Source: JBCCMQ01 sp039026235
GTDB taxonomy: Bacteria > Pseudomonadota > Alphaproteobacteria > Rhodobacterales > Rhodobacteraceae
Assembly (NCBI GenBank): GCA_039026235.1
Contig: JBCCMQ010000009.1
Span: 102,533-166,532, forward strand
DNA: 64,000 nt
Reading direction: 5' to 3'
The notes under the pieces are model-generated. The model saw nothing but the letters and a program-made list of their open reading frames with translations, did no database searches and was not told the DNA's origin. A program made the translations under genes and the position numbers. Below are positions 1 to 8,413 of the stretch, piece after piece. The stretch's first letter is position 1. Each line of letters starts with the position of its first letter.

Positions 1-811
1 GTGCTAGAAGACCGCGCACGCCACCCGTCTGCGGTTCGCCCATCTCTTCATCGTCTTCGATCTCGAAAGTCATGAATTCTGGGATGTTGTCGTTGCTGTC
101 TTCCTCGTCCACCGAGGCGCGCAGTCTCTCCCGGGCAGCGAAGATCGCACTGACAAGTCCGCGGTAGACCAAGATAAGCAGCCGAACCAGCCCGGCATAT
201 GCAAAGATCACGCCCAAAAGCAGGAACCGGCCGGCAGCCGCGATCTCTGCTTTGGTCAGGCCAAGAACAAACGCCGTCAGCGCCGCCGAGGCGAATGCCA
301 TGACGACAGACAGCGCTTTGAGGCCTAGAACGGTGCCCACGGGCAGAATGCTCAGCGTTGCACCAAGCACCGTGTCACCCAGAAGGCCCCCCAGGCCAAA
401 GCTGTGTGTCCAGCCGGAAGACGGCAGAAGTGTCGAGGCGTAGACCGAGGCCAGCGCGACCGCAAATGGTGCAAAAATCGCTCGTCCCGGAATTCGGTCC
501 GCACCCCAATGGGCGATCAGGCGGAAGCCCCAGGCAACCAGAAAAACCGGGATCAACCAGACGCCGACGCCCAGGATCACGTAAAGTGGTGAGGCCAGTG
601 AAGCACCCGTGCGTCCGAGCGCGTTCCTGACCGGTGCATCCGTTGACGACAGCCAACTCGGATCGTCCGGAAAATAGGTGGCCAACATGACAATTGTCAG
701 GGCGCCGACCACGCTTAGCGCGACACCAACCAGCTCTTTCCCGCGTCGTTCCAGAATGGCCTGGGTTTCCGCGTCGAAAAGCGGGTCACGTTGTCTTGCC
801 TGATACGCCAT
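1..811 (-). CDS. ftsK: DNA translocase FtsK, N-terminal part (gene runs off the window)
   Basis: The reading frame starts at the ATG whose complement is at 809-811 and stays open to base 1, giving about 270 residues. These are the membrane part of FtsK: a short cytoplasmic leader (MAYQARQRDPLFD), four hydrophobic segments, and a periplasmic stretch with PDDPSW near residue 50 that is typical of alphaproteobacterial FtsK. An acidic linker (DEEDSNDN, EIEDDEE) begins after the fourth segment. FtsK is the septal ATPase that pumps chromosome dimers and activates XerCD. The linker, motor and gamma domains lie outside the window. The aminotransferase gene ends 10 bases upstream on the same strand, so the two are probably co-transcribed. 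Confidence 0.88.
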   Translation of the reverse strand, partial: MAYQARQRDPLFDAETQAILERRGKELVGVALSVVGALTIVMLATYFPDDPSWLSSTDAPVRNALGRTGASLASPLYVILGVGVWLIPVFLVAWGFRLIAHWGADRIPGRAIFAPFAVALASVYASTLLPSSGWTHSFGLGGLLGDTVLGATLSILPVGTVLGLKALSVVMAFASAALTAFVLGLTKAEIAAAGRFLLLGVIFAYAGLVRLLILVYRGLVSAIFAARERLRASVDEEDSNDNIPEFMTFEIEDDEEMGEPQTGGVRGLLA

Positions 812-821
812 ACGGGATCCC

Positions 822-2003
822 CTAACTGTATATGCAATCGCGCAGCCTGATCAGGCCACGCTCTGTTTCTTCTTGCTCGGCCACAAGCGCGACACGAATG
901 TAATGCTGGCCCGGGTTTGCGCCGTCGACCGATTGCGAAAGGTAAGCGCCCGGCAGCACCAGTACGCCGGCCTCGCGCCACAGCTTCAAAGCCGCCGCTT
1001 CTCCGTCTTCGACGGGAAGCCACAGGAAAAATCCGGCCTGTGGGGGCTGATAGCCTTGCAGATCGCCAAAAATGCGGTCCGCCGTCTCATACTTGGTTTT
1101 GTAGAGCGCCCGATTTGCTTCCACGTGGGCTTCGTCCGACCAGAGCATTTCCGACGCTTTCTGCAACGGAAGCGGGATCGGTGATCCGGCATAGGACCGG
1201 AGGCTTTTCATGCGCTTCGTCGACGCGGGGCCGGCGGCGGCGAACCCTGACCGGAGCCCGGGAACGTTCGAGCGTTTTGAGAGCGAATGGAAAGCGACCA
1301 AACGTTCTGCATCGGCACCCGTCGCTTCAAGGGCCGCAAGAGCGCCCGGAGGCGGTGTGTCGCGATAGATCTCTGCATAGCATTCGTCCGCCACGACCAG
1401 GAAATCGTATTCCTCGGCCAGTCCGAATAGATTTGCCCAATAGTCGGCCGAAGCGATTGCCCCCTGGGGATTTGCGGGCGAACACAGATAGACCATGGCC
1501 GTTCTGTTCAAGACATCCGCGGGCAGACTTTGGAAATCGGGCAAGAAGCCGTTCGCGGCGGTTGCGGGTACGAAATAGGGCTTTGCGCCCACCGATAAGG
1601 AGGCGACCATGTAGACTTGGTAGAATGGGTTCGGCACCAGTATCAGGGGTTGTGCGCCGGCCTTTTCTTCCGGGCAAACCGCCATGGCGACATTGTAAAG
1701 GCCCTCTTTGGTGCCATTGACCGGGGTCAGCCGTGTCTCGGGATCCAGTGCAACGCCATAGCGGCGCTTGATCCAGTCGCTTTGGGCTTGTCTCAGTTCC
1801 GGTGTTCCATCGGTCGGAGGATAGCGCCCAAAACCTTCGGCCGCGTCGCCTATGACCTGGCTAAGCCAGGACGGAAACGCGTGCCGGGGTTCTCCGATGC
1901 TCATAGAAATGGCGTCTTGGCCGGGGCTATGCCCGTCCAACAGCGCGCGAAGGCGCGGAAAAGCGTAAACCGGGAGGTTCGAAAACCGCTCGGGAAAAAC
2001 CAT
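822..2003 (-). CDS. Class I/II PLP-dependent aminotransferase, DapC-like
   Basis: 393 residues with the full fold-type I aminotransferase pattern: SIGEP at 35-39, an NGTKEG loop near 96-101, SPANPQG at 175-181, the cofactor aspartate and tyrosine in ADECY (D206, Y209), and the Schiff-base lysine in SLSKRSN (K243). It resembles the aminotransferases annotated as succinyldiaminopimelate transaminase, found just upstream of ftsK in Rhodobacterales. A role in lysine and peptidoglycan precursor synthesis is therefore plausible. The substrate cannot be read from the sequence, because this subfamily also contains aspartate and other amino acid transaminases. The start ATG is the only good one, and the gene is followed closely by ftsK. 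Confidence 0.85.
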   Translation of the reverse strand: MVFPERFSNLPVYAFPRLRALLDGHSPGQDAISMSIGEPRHAFPSWLSQVIGDAAEGFGRYPPTDGTPELRQAQSDWIKRRYGVALDPETRLTPVNGTKEGLYNVAMAVCPEEKAGAQPLILVPNPFYQVYMVASLSVGAKPYFVPATAANGFLPDFQSLPADVLNRTAMVYLCSPANPQGAIASADYWANLFGLAEEYDFLVVADECYAEIYRDTPPPGALAALEATGADAERLVAFHSLSKRSNVPGLRSGFAAAGPASTKRMKSLRSYAGSPIPLPLQKASEMLWSDEAHVEANRALYKTKYETADRIFGDLQGYQPPQAGFFLWLPVEDGEAAALKLWREAGVLVLPGAYLSQSVDGANPGQHYIRVALVAEQEETERGLIRLRDCIYS

Positions 2004-2119
2004 GTCTGCCTCGGTCCGGGATCATTGACGTCCCGTTTTGACAAAGCCTAAGCGCTGTGACGGTGTCGGTCCAGAAAAACCGCAGAAAAAACGCCTTTGA
2101 AACCGATATCTTGTGGCAT

Positions 2120-3448
2120 TTAGGCCAGCACCCGTTCTGCGGCCACGCCAATGCGCAAAAGCCGTTCTTCGCTTCCCGGTGGTCCCATCAGCGAAATTCC
2201 ACAGCTTGGGCTGCCGGTGGGAAGCGTCAGAACGGCTAGGTTCATAAGGTTTCCGATCCGGGTATTCCGCAGCGCCATCAGGTTCTCGGACTTGTAATAG
2301 GCCTCGTCAGACAACAGCCGTTCCCGATTGGGTGGCAGAATGGGCGAGGTTGGTACAAGCACGGCACTGTAGGACGCCGTCGCATGGGCGTAGGCGCCGC
2401 GGTATTTGTACAGATCGTGCCAGGCGGCAACATAGTCTGGTGCGCTGACGTCTTTGCCGCCGCGAAAACGTTGCAGGATCTCTGGGAACATCAGGTCGGG
2501 CTTCGCCTCGATGACCGTTCGCCATTCACCATAGGCCTCGGCGGAGTAGAGCGTTCCCGAAAGATCCAGGGCCTGGGATACTTCAGGCACCGCATCGCGC
2601 GTGATCTTGGCACCTGCGGCTGACAGTTGGGACACCGAACGCTCAAACGCTTCTAGAGGCTCCGTCCGGATGTCATCGAAGGCTGCCGTGGTCAAAACCA
2701 GAAAACTCGTCCCATCCAGCGTCGCTGACCCAAGATCGGCCGCACCACCGCCCATGACGGCGAACAACAGTGCCGCGTCCTCGACAGTGCGCGCCAGCGG
2801 ACCAACCGTGTCGAACTTACGGCACAGAGGCACCGCGCCCGCCGTCGACAGACGGGCATGAGTTGTCTTGAGCCCGACAAGATCATTCCAGGCTGCGGGA
2901 ATGCGAACCGAACCGCCCGTATCAGAGCCAATCGCACCCGCAGCAAGCCCGAAGGCCACCGACGCCGCCGCGCCCGAGGAAGACCCCCCCGAAACGGCAC
3001 CGTGGTCATTCACGCAGGGCGGCGTCGCGGTCACCGGGTTCAACCCCAACCCGGAAAAGGCCAGCTCAGACAAGTGAGTTTTTCCCAGACAGATCAGACC
3101 GTTCTGTGTCGCGCGCTGCAGAACGACGGCATCGGTTTCGGGCGTGCGACCTGCCAACAGTTCTGAGCCCGCCTCGGTCTTGACGCCAGCGGTATCGAAT
3201 AAATCCTTCCAGGAGATTGGAACACCGTCCAAGGGTCCTCGGCGCAGGCCCTGTTTGGACCGGGTGCGCGCTGCATCGGCTTCGGCCAAGGCGCGTTCCG
3301 GCATGAGCCGCGCGTAAATGACATCGGACTGAGAGTTCGCAGCGGCTGCATTGAGAAAGGCCTGCGTCAGCTCGACCGGATCGATCTGCCCGCCTGCAAT
3401 TCCGCGCCCGAGTTCCGCAGCCCCTTTTTCAGTCCAATCAGATTGCAT
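2120..3448 (-). CDS. Amidase (amidase-signature family)
   Basis: From the ATG at 3448 the protein has 442 residues. The Ser-cisSer-Lys triad of the amidase-signature family is complete: lysine 81 in ISWKDLF, serine 156 in SGGSSSGAA and serine 180 in GSDTGGSVR. Such enzymes hydrolyse carboxamides. The family includes GatA, indoleacetamide hydrolase and many uncharacterised cytoplasmic amidases. No gatB or gatC is nearby and the length is shorter than GatA, so a free-standing amidase is more likely. The frame is open upstream to 3553, but a longer version would run into the divergent ubiH-like gene, whereas 3448 leaves an 85-base divergent promoter region. Confidence 0.82.
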   Translation of the reverse strand: MQSDWTEKGAAELGRGIAGGQIDPVELTQAFLNAAAANSQSDVIYARLMPERALAEADAARTRSKQGLRRGPLDGVPISWKDLFDTAGVKTEAGSELLAGRTPETDAVVLQRATQNGLICLGKTHLSELAFSGLGLNPVTATPPCVNDHGAVSGGSSSGAAASVAFGLAAGAIGSDTGGSVRIPAAWNDLVGLKTTHARLSTAGAVPLCRKFDTVGPLARTVEDAALLFAVMGGGAADLGSATLDGTSFLVLTTAAFDDIRTEPLEAFERSVSQLSAAGAKITRDAVPEVSQALDLSGTLYSAEAYGEWRTVIEAKPDLMFPEILQRFRGGKDVSAPDYVAAWHDLYKYRGAYAHATASYSAVLVPTSPILPPNRERLLSDEAYYKSENLMALRNTRIGNLMNLAVLTLPTGSPSCGISLMGPPGSEERLLRIGVAAERVLA

Positions 3449-3533
3449 TTTTGCCCCATGCTTCACGTTTCCCGCGACGGTAGCGTCAGCTTGTGCCATG
3501 GACAATGCTTGCCTCTGCGCTCTAAGTGCCGCC

Positions 3534-4760
3534 ATGGCAGTTGATACGGACATTGTCGTTTCCGGCGGCGGACTTATCGGTACGGCCCTTGCGCTGGCGG
3601 CGGCCCATTCGGGTCTGAGCGTTGCATTGATTGACCCGTCTCAACCGGACGTGCGGATGAGCGATGAATTTGACGGCAGGTCCTATGCTCTGTCTTTGTC
3701 GTCGCAAAGGCTGCTTGCGGCGATCGGTCTTTGGCAAGGGCTGGCCGAAAAAGCGCAGCCAATTCTTGATATCACAGTATCCGATGGTCGGCCCGAAACC
3801 GGCCCATCACCGCTTTTCCTTCATTTCGACCACGCCGAGATCGAAGAAGGCCCAATGGGCTTCATGATTGAGGACCGCTATCTTCGCCGGGTGCTGCTAA
3901 GCGCTTTGGAGACCACTGAGGGTATCAGCAGCCTGTTCGGGCAAACCGCGGCGGGGCACACGGCGACAGCCGGTGCCGTTGAGGTCACAACGGATCAGGG
4001 TACGGTATTGCGGGCCGGGCTTTTGGTTGCGGCGGACGGTGTGCGCAGCCCAACGGCACGACGTTCTGGACTGACACATTTGTCCTGGCGTTACGGCCAG
4101 ACCTCGCTCGTCTGTGCGCTTGCGCACGAAGCGGACAACAGTGGGCACGCTTACCAGTATTTCTTACCGTCCGGTCCATTGGCCATTTTGCCGTTGCCGG
4201 ACAACCGCTGTTCTGTGGTCTGGACGGAAAGCACCGATACCGCCACGAAAATTCAGGACATGTCCGACGCGAATTACCTGGACGTTCTGCGTCCGCGTTT
4301 CGGCGACTTCCTCGGCGATATTTCCCTGTCCGGCGCGCGGTTCTCATATCCGCTTGGCCTTTCCTTGGCGCGGTCGTTTGTGACCGACCGTCTGGCACTG
4401 GTCGGTGACGCAGCGCACCGGATCCATCCGATTGCCGGGCAGGGCTTGAATGCCGGTTTCAAGGATATCGCAGCCTTGGTCGAGGTTGTCGCCCTGGCAG
4501 CAAGGCGCGGGGATGATATCGGCCGTAGCGACGTCCTTGAACGCTATCAGAGGTGGCGCAGATTTGACGTCGTTGCCCTGGCCGCTGCCACGGACGGATT
4601 TAACCGTTTGTTTTCAAACGATATCGGTGTTGTGCGTCTCGCACGGGATCTGGGCCTTGCGACCGTCGGCGCACTGCCGGGTCTGCGGCGCGGCATTATA
4701 CGCGAGGCTGCCGGACTAACGGGTGATCTGCCACTTTTGCTGCAGGGACGCCAAATCTGA
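3534..4760 (+). CDS. UbiH/UbiF/VisC-type FAD-dependent aromatic hydroxylase
   Basis: 408 residues from the ATG at 3534. The N-terminus has the FAD-binding dinucleotide motif (VVSGGGLIGTALA). The FAD/ribityl motif of this family, LVGDAAHRIHPIAGQGLN, lies near residue 285. These are the hallmarks of the flavin monooxygenases that hydroxylate the ring in ubiquinone synthesis. I cannot tell which ring position it modifies, and alphaproteobacteria often carry UbiL/UbiM variants of broad specificity. In-frame starts upstream (3351, 3498) would add a non-homologous leader overlapping the divergent amidase, so the start at 3534 is preferred. It converges with the Trm112-like gene 12 bases downstream. 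Confidence 0.85.
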   Translation: MAVDTDIVVSGGGLIGTALALAAAHSGLSVALIDPSQPDVRMSDEFDGRSYALSLSSQRLLAAIGLWQGLAEKAQPILDITVSDGRPETGPSPLFLHFDHAEIEEGPMGFMIEDRYLRRVLLSALETTEGISSLFGQTAAGHTATAGAVEVTTDQGTVLRAGLLVAADGVRSPTARRSGLTHLSWRYGQTSLVCALAHEADNSGHAYQYFLPSGPLAILPLPDNRCSVVWTESTDTATKIQDMSDANYLDVLRPRFGDFLGDISLSGARFSYPLGLSLARSFVTDRLALVGDAAHRIHPIAGQGLNAGFKDIAALVEVVALAARRGDDIGRSDVLERYQRWRRFDVVALAAATDGFNRLFSNDIGVVRLARDLGLATVGALPGLRRGIIREAAGLTGDLPLLLQGRQI

Positions 4761-4772
4761 AGCGCCGCTCAA

Positions 4773-4955
4773 TCAGTCGAGCTTGCGCGCCTCGTCGACC
4801 AACATGATCGGTATGCCATTGCGGATGGGAAAGGCCATATGGGCCGCCCGCGATACCAGCTCGGACCGGTCGGCGTCATAGGTCAATGGCGCGTTGCTAA
4901 CTGGGCAAACAAGTGCCTCAAGCATGCGGCGGTCAAACCTTATCTCGTTCGTCAC
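4773..4955 (-). CDS. Trm112 family small protein
   Basis: 60 residues, matching the short Trm112/YcaR family: an N-terminal MLEALVCPVSNAPL segment and a central AFPIRNGIPIMLVDEAR, which is diagnostic. Trm112 proteins in eukaryotes and archaea activate methyltransferases, while the role of the bacterial form is less clear. The usual zinc-binding CPxC pair is reduced to a single cysteine (CPVS), so zinc binding is probably lost here, as in many proteobacterial members. The start overlaps the stop of the LON-domain gene by four bases, so the two are translationally coupled. Confidence 0.85.
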   Translation of the reverse strand: MTNEIRFDRRMLEALVCPVSNAPLTYDADRSELVSRAAHMAFPIRNGIPIMLVDEARKLD

Positions 4956-5599
4956 TGCATGATTTCCTCATTCATGCCGCCGCGAAGGGCAAACTCAATC
5001 AGAGTGACAAGCGTCTCACGGCGGGTCGGCAAGGACGGTGCTTCCAGAAGGGCTTGCTTATCCTCAAAATCAAACGGGCAGAGCATCGATAGAGAATTGA
5101 TCAACAATTCGTCTTCGGCTTCTTTCAGGCTGTCCCAATCCGTGGACAGGCTATGGGCACTGAAGAAACGCCCCAAAAGGTCAAGAAATGCCGCACGGTC
5201 AAAGCCTCGGTCTTCCTCGTTTGGCCCCAGGTCTCTTTCAAACCCGGCCCAGCTGACTTCCGTGCGACGGTACGGTGTGAAACCGGAGACCTCTTTGATC
5301 ACCCGGTAACGCGACATGCCTGACAAGGTGATCATGTAACGACCGTCTTCCGTTTCCGAGAACGCGGTCAGGCGCCCCGCACATCCGATCTTGTGCAGCC
5401 CGGATCCGCTTGCGCCCTCTGGCCCTTCTAGTGGCTGTATCATGCCGATCAGACGGTGCGACGTCTTCAGCGTATCGTCGAGCATCGCTAGATAGCGCGG
5501 TTCGAAGATATGAAGTGGCAAGCGCGAGCGCGGCAGCAAAAGTGCGCCGGGAAGCGGAAACACTGGGATCGTTTCCGGCAAATCGGCAGGCGAAAACAT
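4952..5599 (-). CDS. LON substrate-binding domain protein (no protease domain)
   Basis: 215 residues that correspond only to the N-terminal substrate-binding domain of Lon: IPVFPLPGALLLPRSRLPLHIFEPRY at the start, then GCAGRLTAFSETEDGRYMITLSG. There is no AAA+ or peptidase domain, so it is not a protease. Stand-alone LON-domain proteins are common in alphaproteobacteria, where the function is unknown. It sits between the thioredoxin/TPR gene upstream (26-base gap) and the Trm112-like gene downstream (4-base overlap), a conserved three-gene run in this group that suggests a shared protein-quality-control or redox setting. That link is inference. Confidence 0.85.
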   Translation of the reverse strand: MFSPADLPETIPVFPLPGALLLPRSRLPLHIFEPRYLAMLDDTLKTSHRLIGMIQPLEGPEGASGSGLHKIGCAGRLTAFSETEDGRYMITLSGMSRYRVIKEVSGFTPYRRTEVSWAGFERDLGPNEEDRGFDRAAFLDLLGRFFSAHSLSTDWDSLKEAEDELLINSLSMLCPFDFEDKQALLEAPSLPTRRETLVTLIEFALRGGMNEEIMQ

Positions 5600-5625
5600 A
5601 ACTGGATGGTAGCTCGGTGAGGGGA

Positions 5626-6540
5626 TCAGGCAAATATCATTGAAGACAGTTTGCGCCGACCCGTCTGCGCCAGCGGATCTTTCGGTCCCAAAGCGTCAAA
5701 TATCGTAAACAATTGGTTTTTGGCGGCAGCGTCGTTCCATTCGCGGTCTCGCCTGAACAGCTCCAATAATTCGGTGATTGCCGCTTCGGTTTCACCCGAG
5801 GCATGGAGCGCGGTCGCAAGGTCCAAACGGGCTTGGTGATCGTCGGCATCGGCCCTTACGCGGGCGTGCAATTCCGCGACCGGTCCGGCCTCTGCGGCCT
5901 GCCGCGACAGATCCACCTGCGCCTTTATCGCCTCAACTTCGGCGGCACCAGCAACTTCGGGCGGGGCGTTTTCAATCAGGGCCAAGGCACGATCCAATTC
6001 GTCCAGCGACAGGTGGGCCCGCACCATGCCCGCATAGGCCCGCGCGTTGGCTGGATCTTCGCCGAGTATGGCGGCGAACGTCTCGGCCGCGTCGACAGCC
6101 GCGCCCTCTTCCAGCATTGCCTCGGCGGCCTCTAGCGCTTCTTCGAGCCCGCCGCCCCCGCCATTCCCGAGCTTAGCGATCTTTTCGACGAACCGATCCA
6201 CCTCGGCCGGCGATAGTGCACCCTGGAACCCGTCGACCGGCTGGCCGCCGGAAAAGGCGTAAACCGTCGGGATGGACTGGACCCGCAATTGTGCGGCGAT
6301 TGCCTGGTTTTCGTCCACGTTGACCTTGACCAGATGGACTGCCCCGCGTGCTTTTTTCACCGCACCTTCAAGGGCGGGCGTCAGCGTCTTGCAGGGTCCG
6401 CACCATGGGGCCCAGAAGTCGACGATGACCGGTGTTTGCATGCTGGTTTCGACCACATCAGCCATGAAAGTTGCATCGGTGGCGTCTTTGATGACTTCGG
6501 CGGCGCCTGCGTCGGTTTCGGCTGAACCAAATTCAAGCAT
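5626..6540 (-). CDS. Thioredoxin-domain co-chaperone, YbbN/CnoX-like
   Basis: 304 residues. Residues about 25-130 form a thioredoxin fold with the active site WAPWCGPCK (C47, C50), and the cis-proline region SIPTVYAFSGG follows. Residues about 150-300 are alpha-helical TPR-like repeats (EALEAAEAMLEEGA, ARAYAGMVRAHLSLDELDRAL). This is the architecture of YbbN/CnoX, which protects and hands substrates to GroEL/DnaK under oxidative stress. Unlike the E. coli protein, which has lost the active-site pair, both cysteines are present, so it may still be a reductase. It heads the run with the LON-domain and Trm112-like genes. Confidence 0.86.
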   Translation of the reverse strand: MLEFGSAETDAGAAEVIKDATDATFMADVVETSMQTPVIVDFWAPWCGPCKTLTPALEGAVKKARGAVHLVKVNVDENQAIAAQLRVQSIPTVYAFSGGQPVDGFQGALSPAEVDRFVEKIAKLGNGGGGGLEEALEAAEAMLEEGAAVDAAETFAAILGEDPANARAYAGMVRAHLSLDELDRALALIENAPPEVAGAAEVEAIKAQVDLSRQAAEAGPVAELHARVRADADDHQARLDLATALHASGETEAAITELLELFRRDREWNDAAAKNQLFTIFDALGPKDPLAQTGRRKLSSMIFA

Positions 6541-6633
6541 CTGAGTTTCCTTAGGACGGCGGTTGTTGCGCTTTATATGCGCAACTCAGTGACGAAGGCC
6601 AAGAGGCCGGGGCGATTTCCGGTCTTCCGGGCG

Positions 6634-7422
6634 TTATAAATCGAATGTCGCAAAGACCGGCGCGTGGTCCGATGGCTTTTCCCAACCGCGGGCATCGCGC
6701 AATATCTTGCTGCTGTGGGCGGCTTTGGCAATGTCCTGGCTGGCCCAGATGTGGTCCAGTCGGCGGCCCTTGTCGGCCGCATCCCAATCGCGCGCCCGGT
6801 AGGACCACCAACTGTACAAAAGGCCATCAGGAATGTCGGCTCGCGTCACGTCGACCCAGGCGCCGGCCTTTTGCGCTGAGGTAAGATGGTCGACCTCTAT
6901 CGGTGTGTGAGAGACCACTTTCAACAGCTTCTTGTGGTCCCAGACATCGTCTTCCCGCGGGGCGATGTTCAGGTCGCCCACCAGAACCGACCGTTCCGGA
7001 ACATCGGCCGCAAAGCGCTGTTTCATTTCACTAAGAAAATCCAACTTGTGGCCGAATTTATCATTGACGCTGCGATCCGGGACATCGCCGCCGGCGGGAA
7101 CATAGAAATTGTGGATCGTTACCCCGTTGGCCAGTCTTGCTGCCACGTGACGCGCATCGCCCTTGCCGACGAAGTCAATGTGACCGGCGTCTTCAAGCGG
7201 CAATCTTGAGAGTATCGCCACACCATTATAGCCCTTTTGTCCGCGCGCCACGAGGTTGTCATAACCCAGCGCCGCGAAGGCGTCGCGGGGGATCTTGTCG
7301 ACGGGGCTTTTGCACTCTTGCAGGCACAGGATGTCCGGCGCCTCTTCCTTCAAAAGATGCGCTACCAGATCGGCACGAAGCCGTACGGAGTTGATGTTCC
7401 AGGTAGCAAGAGTAAATGGCAT
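6634..7422 (-). CDS. xthA: Exodeoxyribonuclease III
   Basis: 262 residues from the ATG at 7422, the usual length for ExoIII. Visible family motifs are ATWNINSVR at the N-terminus, the metal-binding glutamate in LCLQECK, the loop GYNGVAIL, GDLNIAPREDDVWD and the C-terminal RLDHIWAS ... SDHAPVFATFDL. It removes nucleotides from 3' ends and cleaves at abasic sites in base-excision repair. The frame is open further upstream to 7509 but that extension has no homology and crosses the terminator of the response-regulator gene. Confidence 0.92.
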   Translation of the reverse strand: MPFTLATWNINSVRLRADLVAHLLKEEAPDILCLQECKSPVDKIPRDAFAALGYDNLVARGQKGYNGVAILSRLPLEDAGHIDFVGKGDARHVAARLANGVTIHNFYVPAGGDVPDRSVNDKFGHKLDFLSEMKQRFAADVPERSVLVGDLNIAPREDDVWDHKKLLKVVSHTPIEVDHLTSAQKAGAWVDVTRADIPDGLLYSWWSYRARDWDAADKGRRLDHIWASQDIAKAAHSSKILRDARGWEKPSDHAPVFATFDL

Positions 7423-7490
7423 CGGTTTCTCGCGGTTGGTCAGGCCGCCGGACATTAGGCTTTGACCGCCTGCTGCACCAGCCCAACGAT

Positions 7491-7518
7491 AAAAAAAGAC
7501 CCGGGCCATGCCCGGGTC
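7491..7518 (-). terminator. Rho-independent terminator after the response-regulator gene
   Basis: A perfect 9-base stem (GACCCGGGC at 7498-7506, complement at 7510-7518) with a 3-base loop is followed on the minus strand by seven T (complement of 7491-7497). It lies 46 bases past the stop of the response-regulator gene and before xthA. Confidence 0.85.
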
Positions 7519-7563
7519 AGTCCAACAGGGAGGTTCGCGCCATAACCCCGGCGCGGAGGGATT

Positions 7564-8250
7564 CTATACGGCCAGACGGTAGCCGCCGGATTCGGTGACA
7601 AGAAGGCGCGCGTTTGACGGATCTGGTTCGATTTTTTGGCGAAGGCGGTAGATATGTGTCTCAAGCGTATGGGTGGTGACACCGGCATTGTATCCCCAGA
7701 CCTCATGCAGAAGCACGTCGCGCGCAACGACCCCTTCAGAAGCCCGATAAAGAAACTTCAGGATGTTCGTTTCCTTTTCGGTCAGGCGGACCTTCTTTTC
7801 GTCTTCGGTCACCAGGATCTTCATGGAAGGCTTGAAAGTATAAGGCCCCAGCTGAAAGACAGCGTCTTCGGACTGCTCGTGCTGGCGCAACTGGGCGCGA
7901 ATGCGGGCCAGAAGCACCGGAAACTTGAAGGGCTTCGTGACATAGTCATTCGCACCTGCATCCAGGCCAAGAATCGTGTCAGCATCGCTGTCATGGCCGG
8001 TAAGCATGACGACCGGGCATTTGACGCCCTGCTTGCGCATCAGGCGACAAAGCTCGCGACCGTCCGTGTCCGGCAGACCGACATCTAAAATCACAAGATC
8101 ATAGATCGCGGCGCGAACTTTCTCCATCGCTTCGGCACCGTTGCCCGCTTCAAAGACATCGAAGTCTTCCGTCATAACGAGCTGTTCTGACAGCGCTTCC
8201 CGCAGATCTTCTTCATCATCCACCAGAAGGATCTTTTTCAGCGTTCCCAT
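7564..8250 (-). CDS. OmpR/PhoB-family response regulator
   Basis: 228 residues. The receiver domain (1-120) has the acidic pocket D11/D12, phospho-acceptor D56 (VILDVGLP), T84 and the lysine in VTKPFKFP. The winged-helix output domain fills 130-228 and ends in LLVTESGGYRLAV. The start at 8250 is fixed by a strong ribosome site (GGAGG, 5 bases upstream). Longer in-frame starts up to 8460 would run into ribA. No histidine kinase gene is adjacent, so it is an orphan regulator here. It is read divergently from ribA with 163 bases between. The KPFKF variant and a tail ending right after the final wing strand are seen in a conserved rhodobacteral orphan regulator whose targets I cannot name. Confidence 0.85.
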   Translation of the reverse strand: MGTLKKILLVDDEEDLREALSEQLVMTEDFDVFEAGNGAEAMEKVRAAIYDLVILDVGLPDTDGRELCRLMRKQGVKCPVVMLTGHDSDADTILGLDAGANDYVTKPFKFPVLLARIRAQLRQHEQSEDAVFQLGPYTFKPSMKILVTEDEKKVRLTEKETNILKFLYRASEGVVARDVLLHEVWGYNAGVTTHTLETHIYRLRQKIEPDPSNARLLVTESGGYRLAV

Positions 8251-8413
8251 GGGTGCCTCCGTTTTTCTTCCTTCAGAAATGCGGCGCGGCCAGCATTTGG
8301 ACAAGGTCAGGTGCCGATTTCTCACGCTGACGTGTCGGAGGCGGGTCAATTGTTTCATGAAAGGGCCTCTCAGGTTTGACCAGACACCGTTTTTGCAACA
8401 TTCATTGCAGGCC

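Noticed and set aside
6564..6586. Inverted repeat GTTGCGC ... GCGCAAC upstream of the YbbN-like gene
   Set aside because: A short stem with no T-run and no known motif; kept only as a weak possibility, not as a site.
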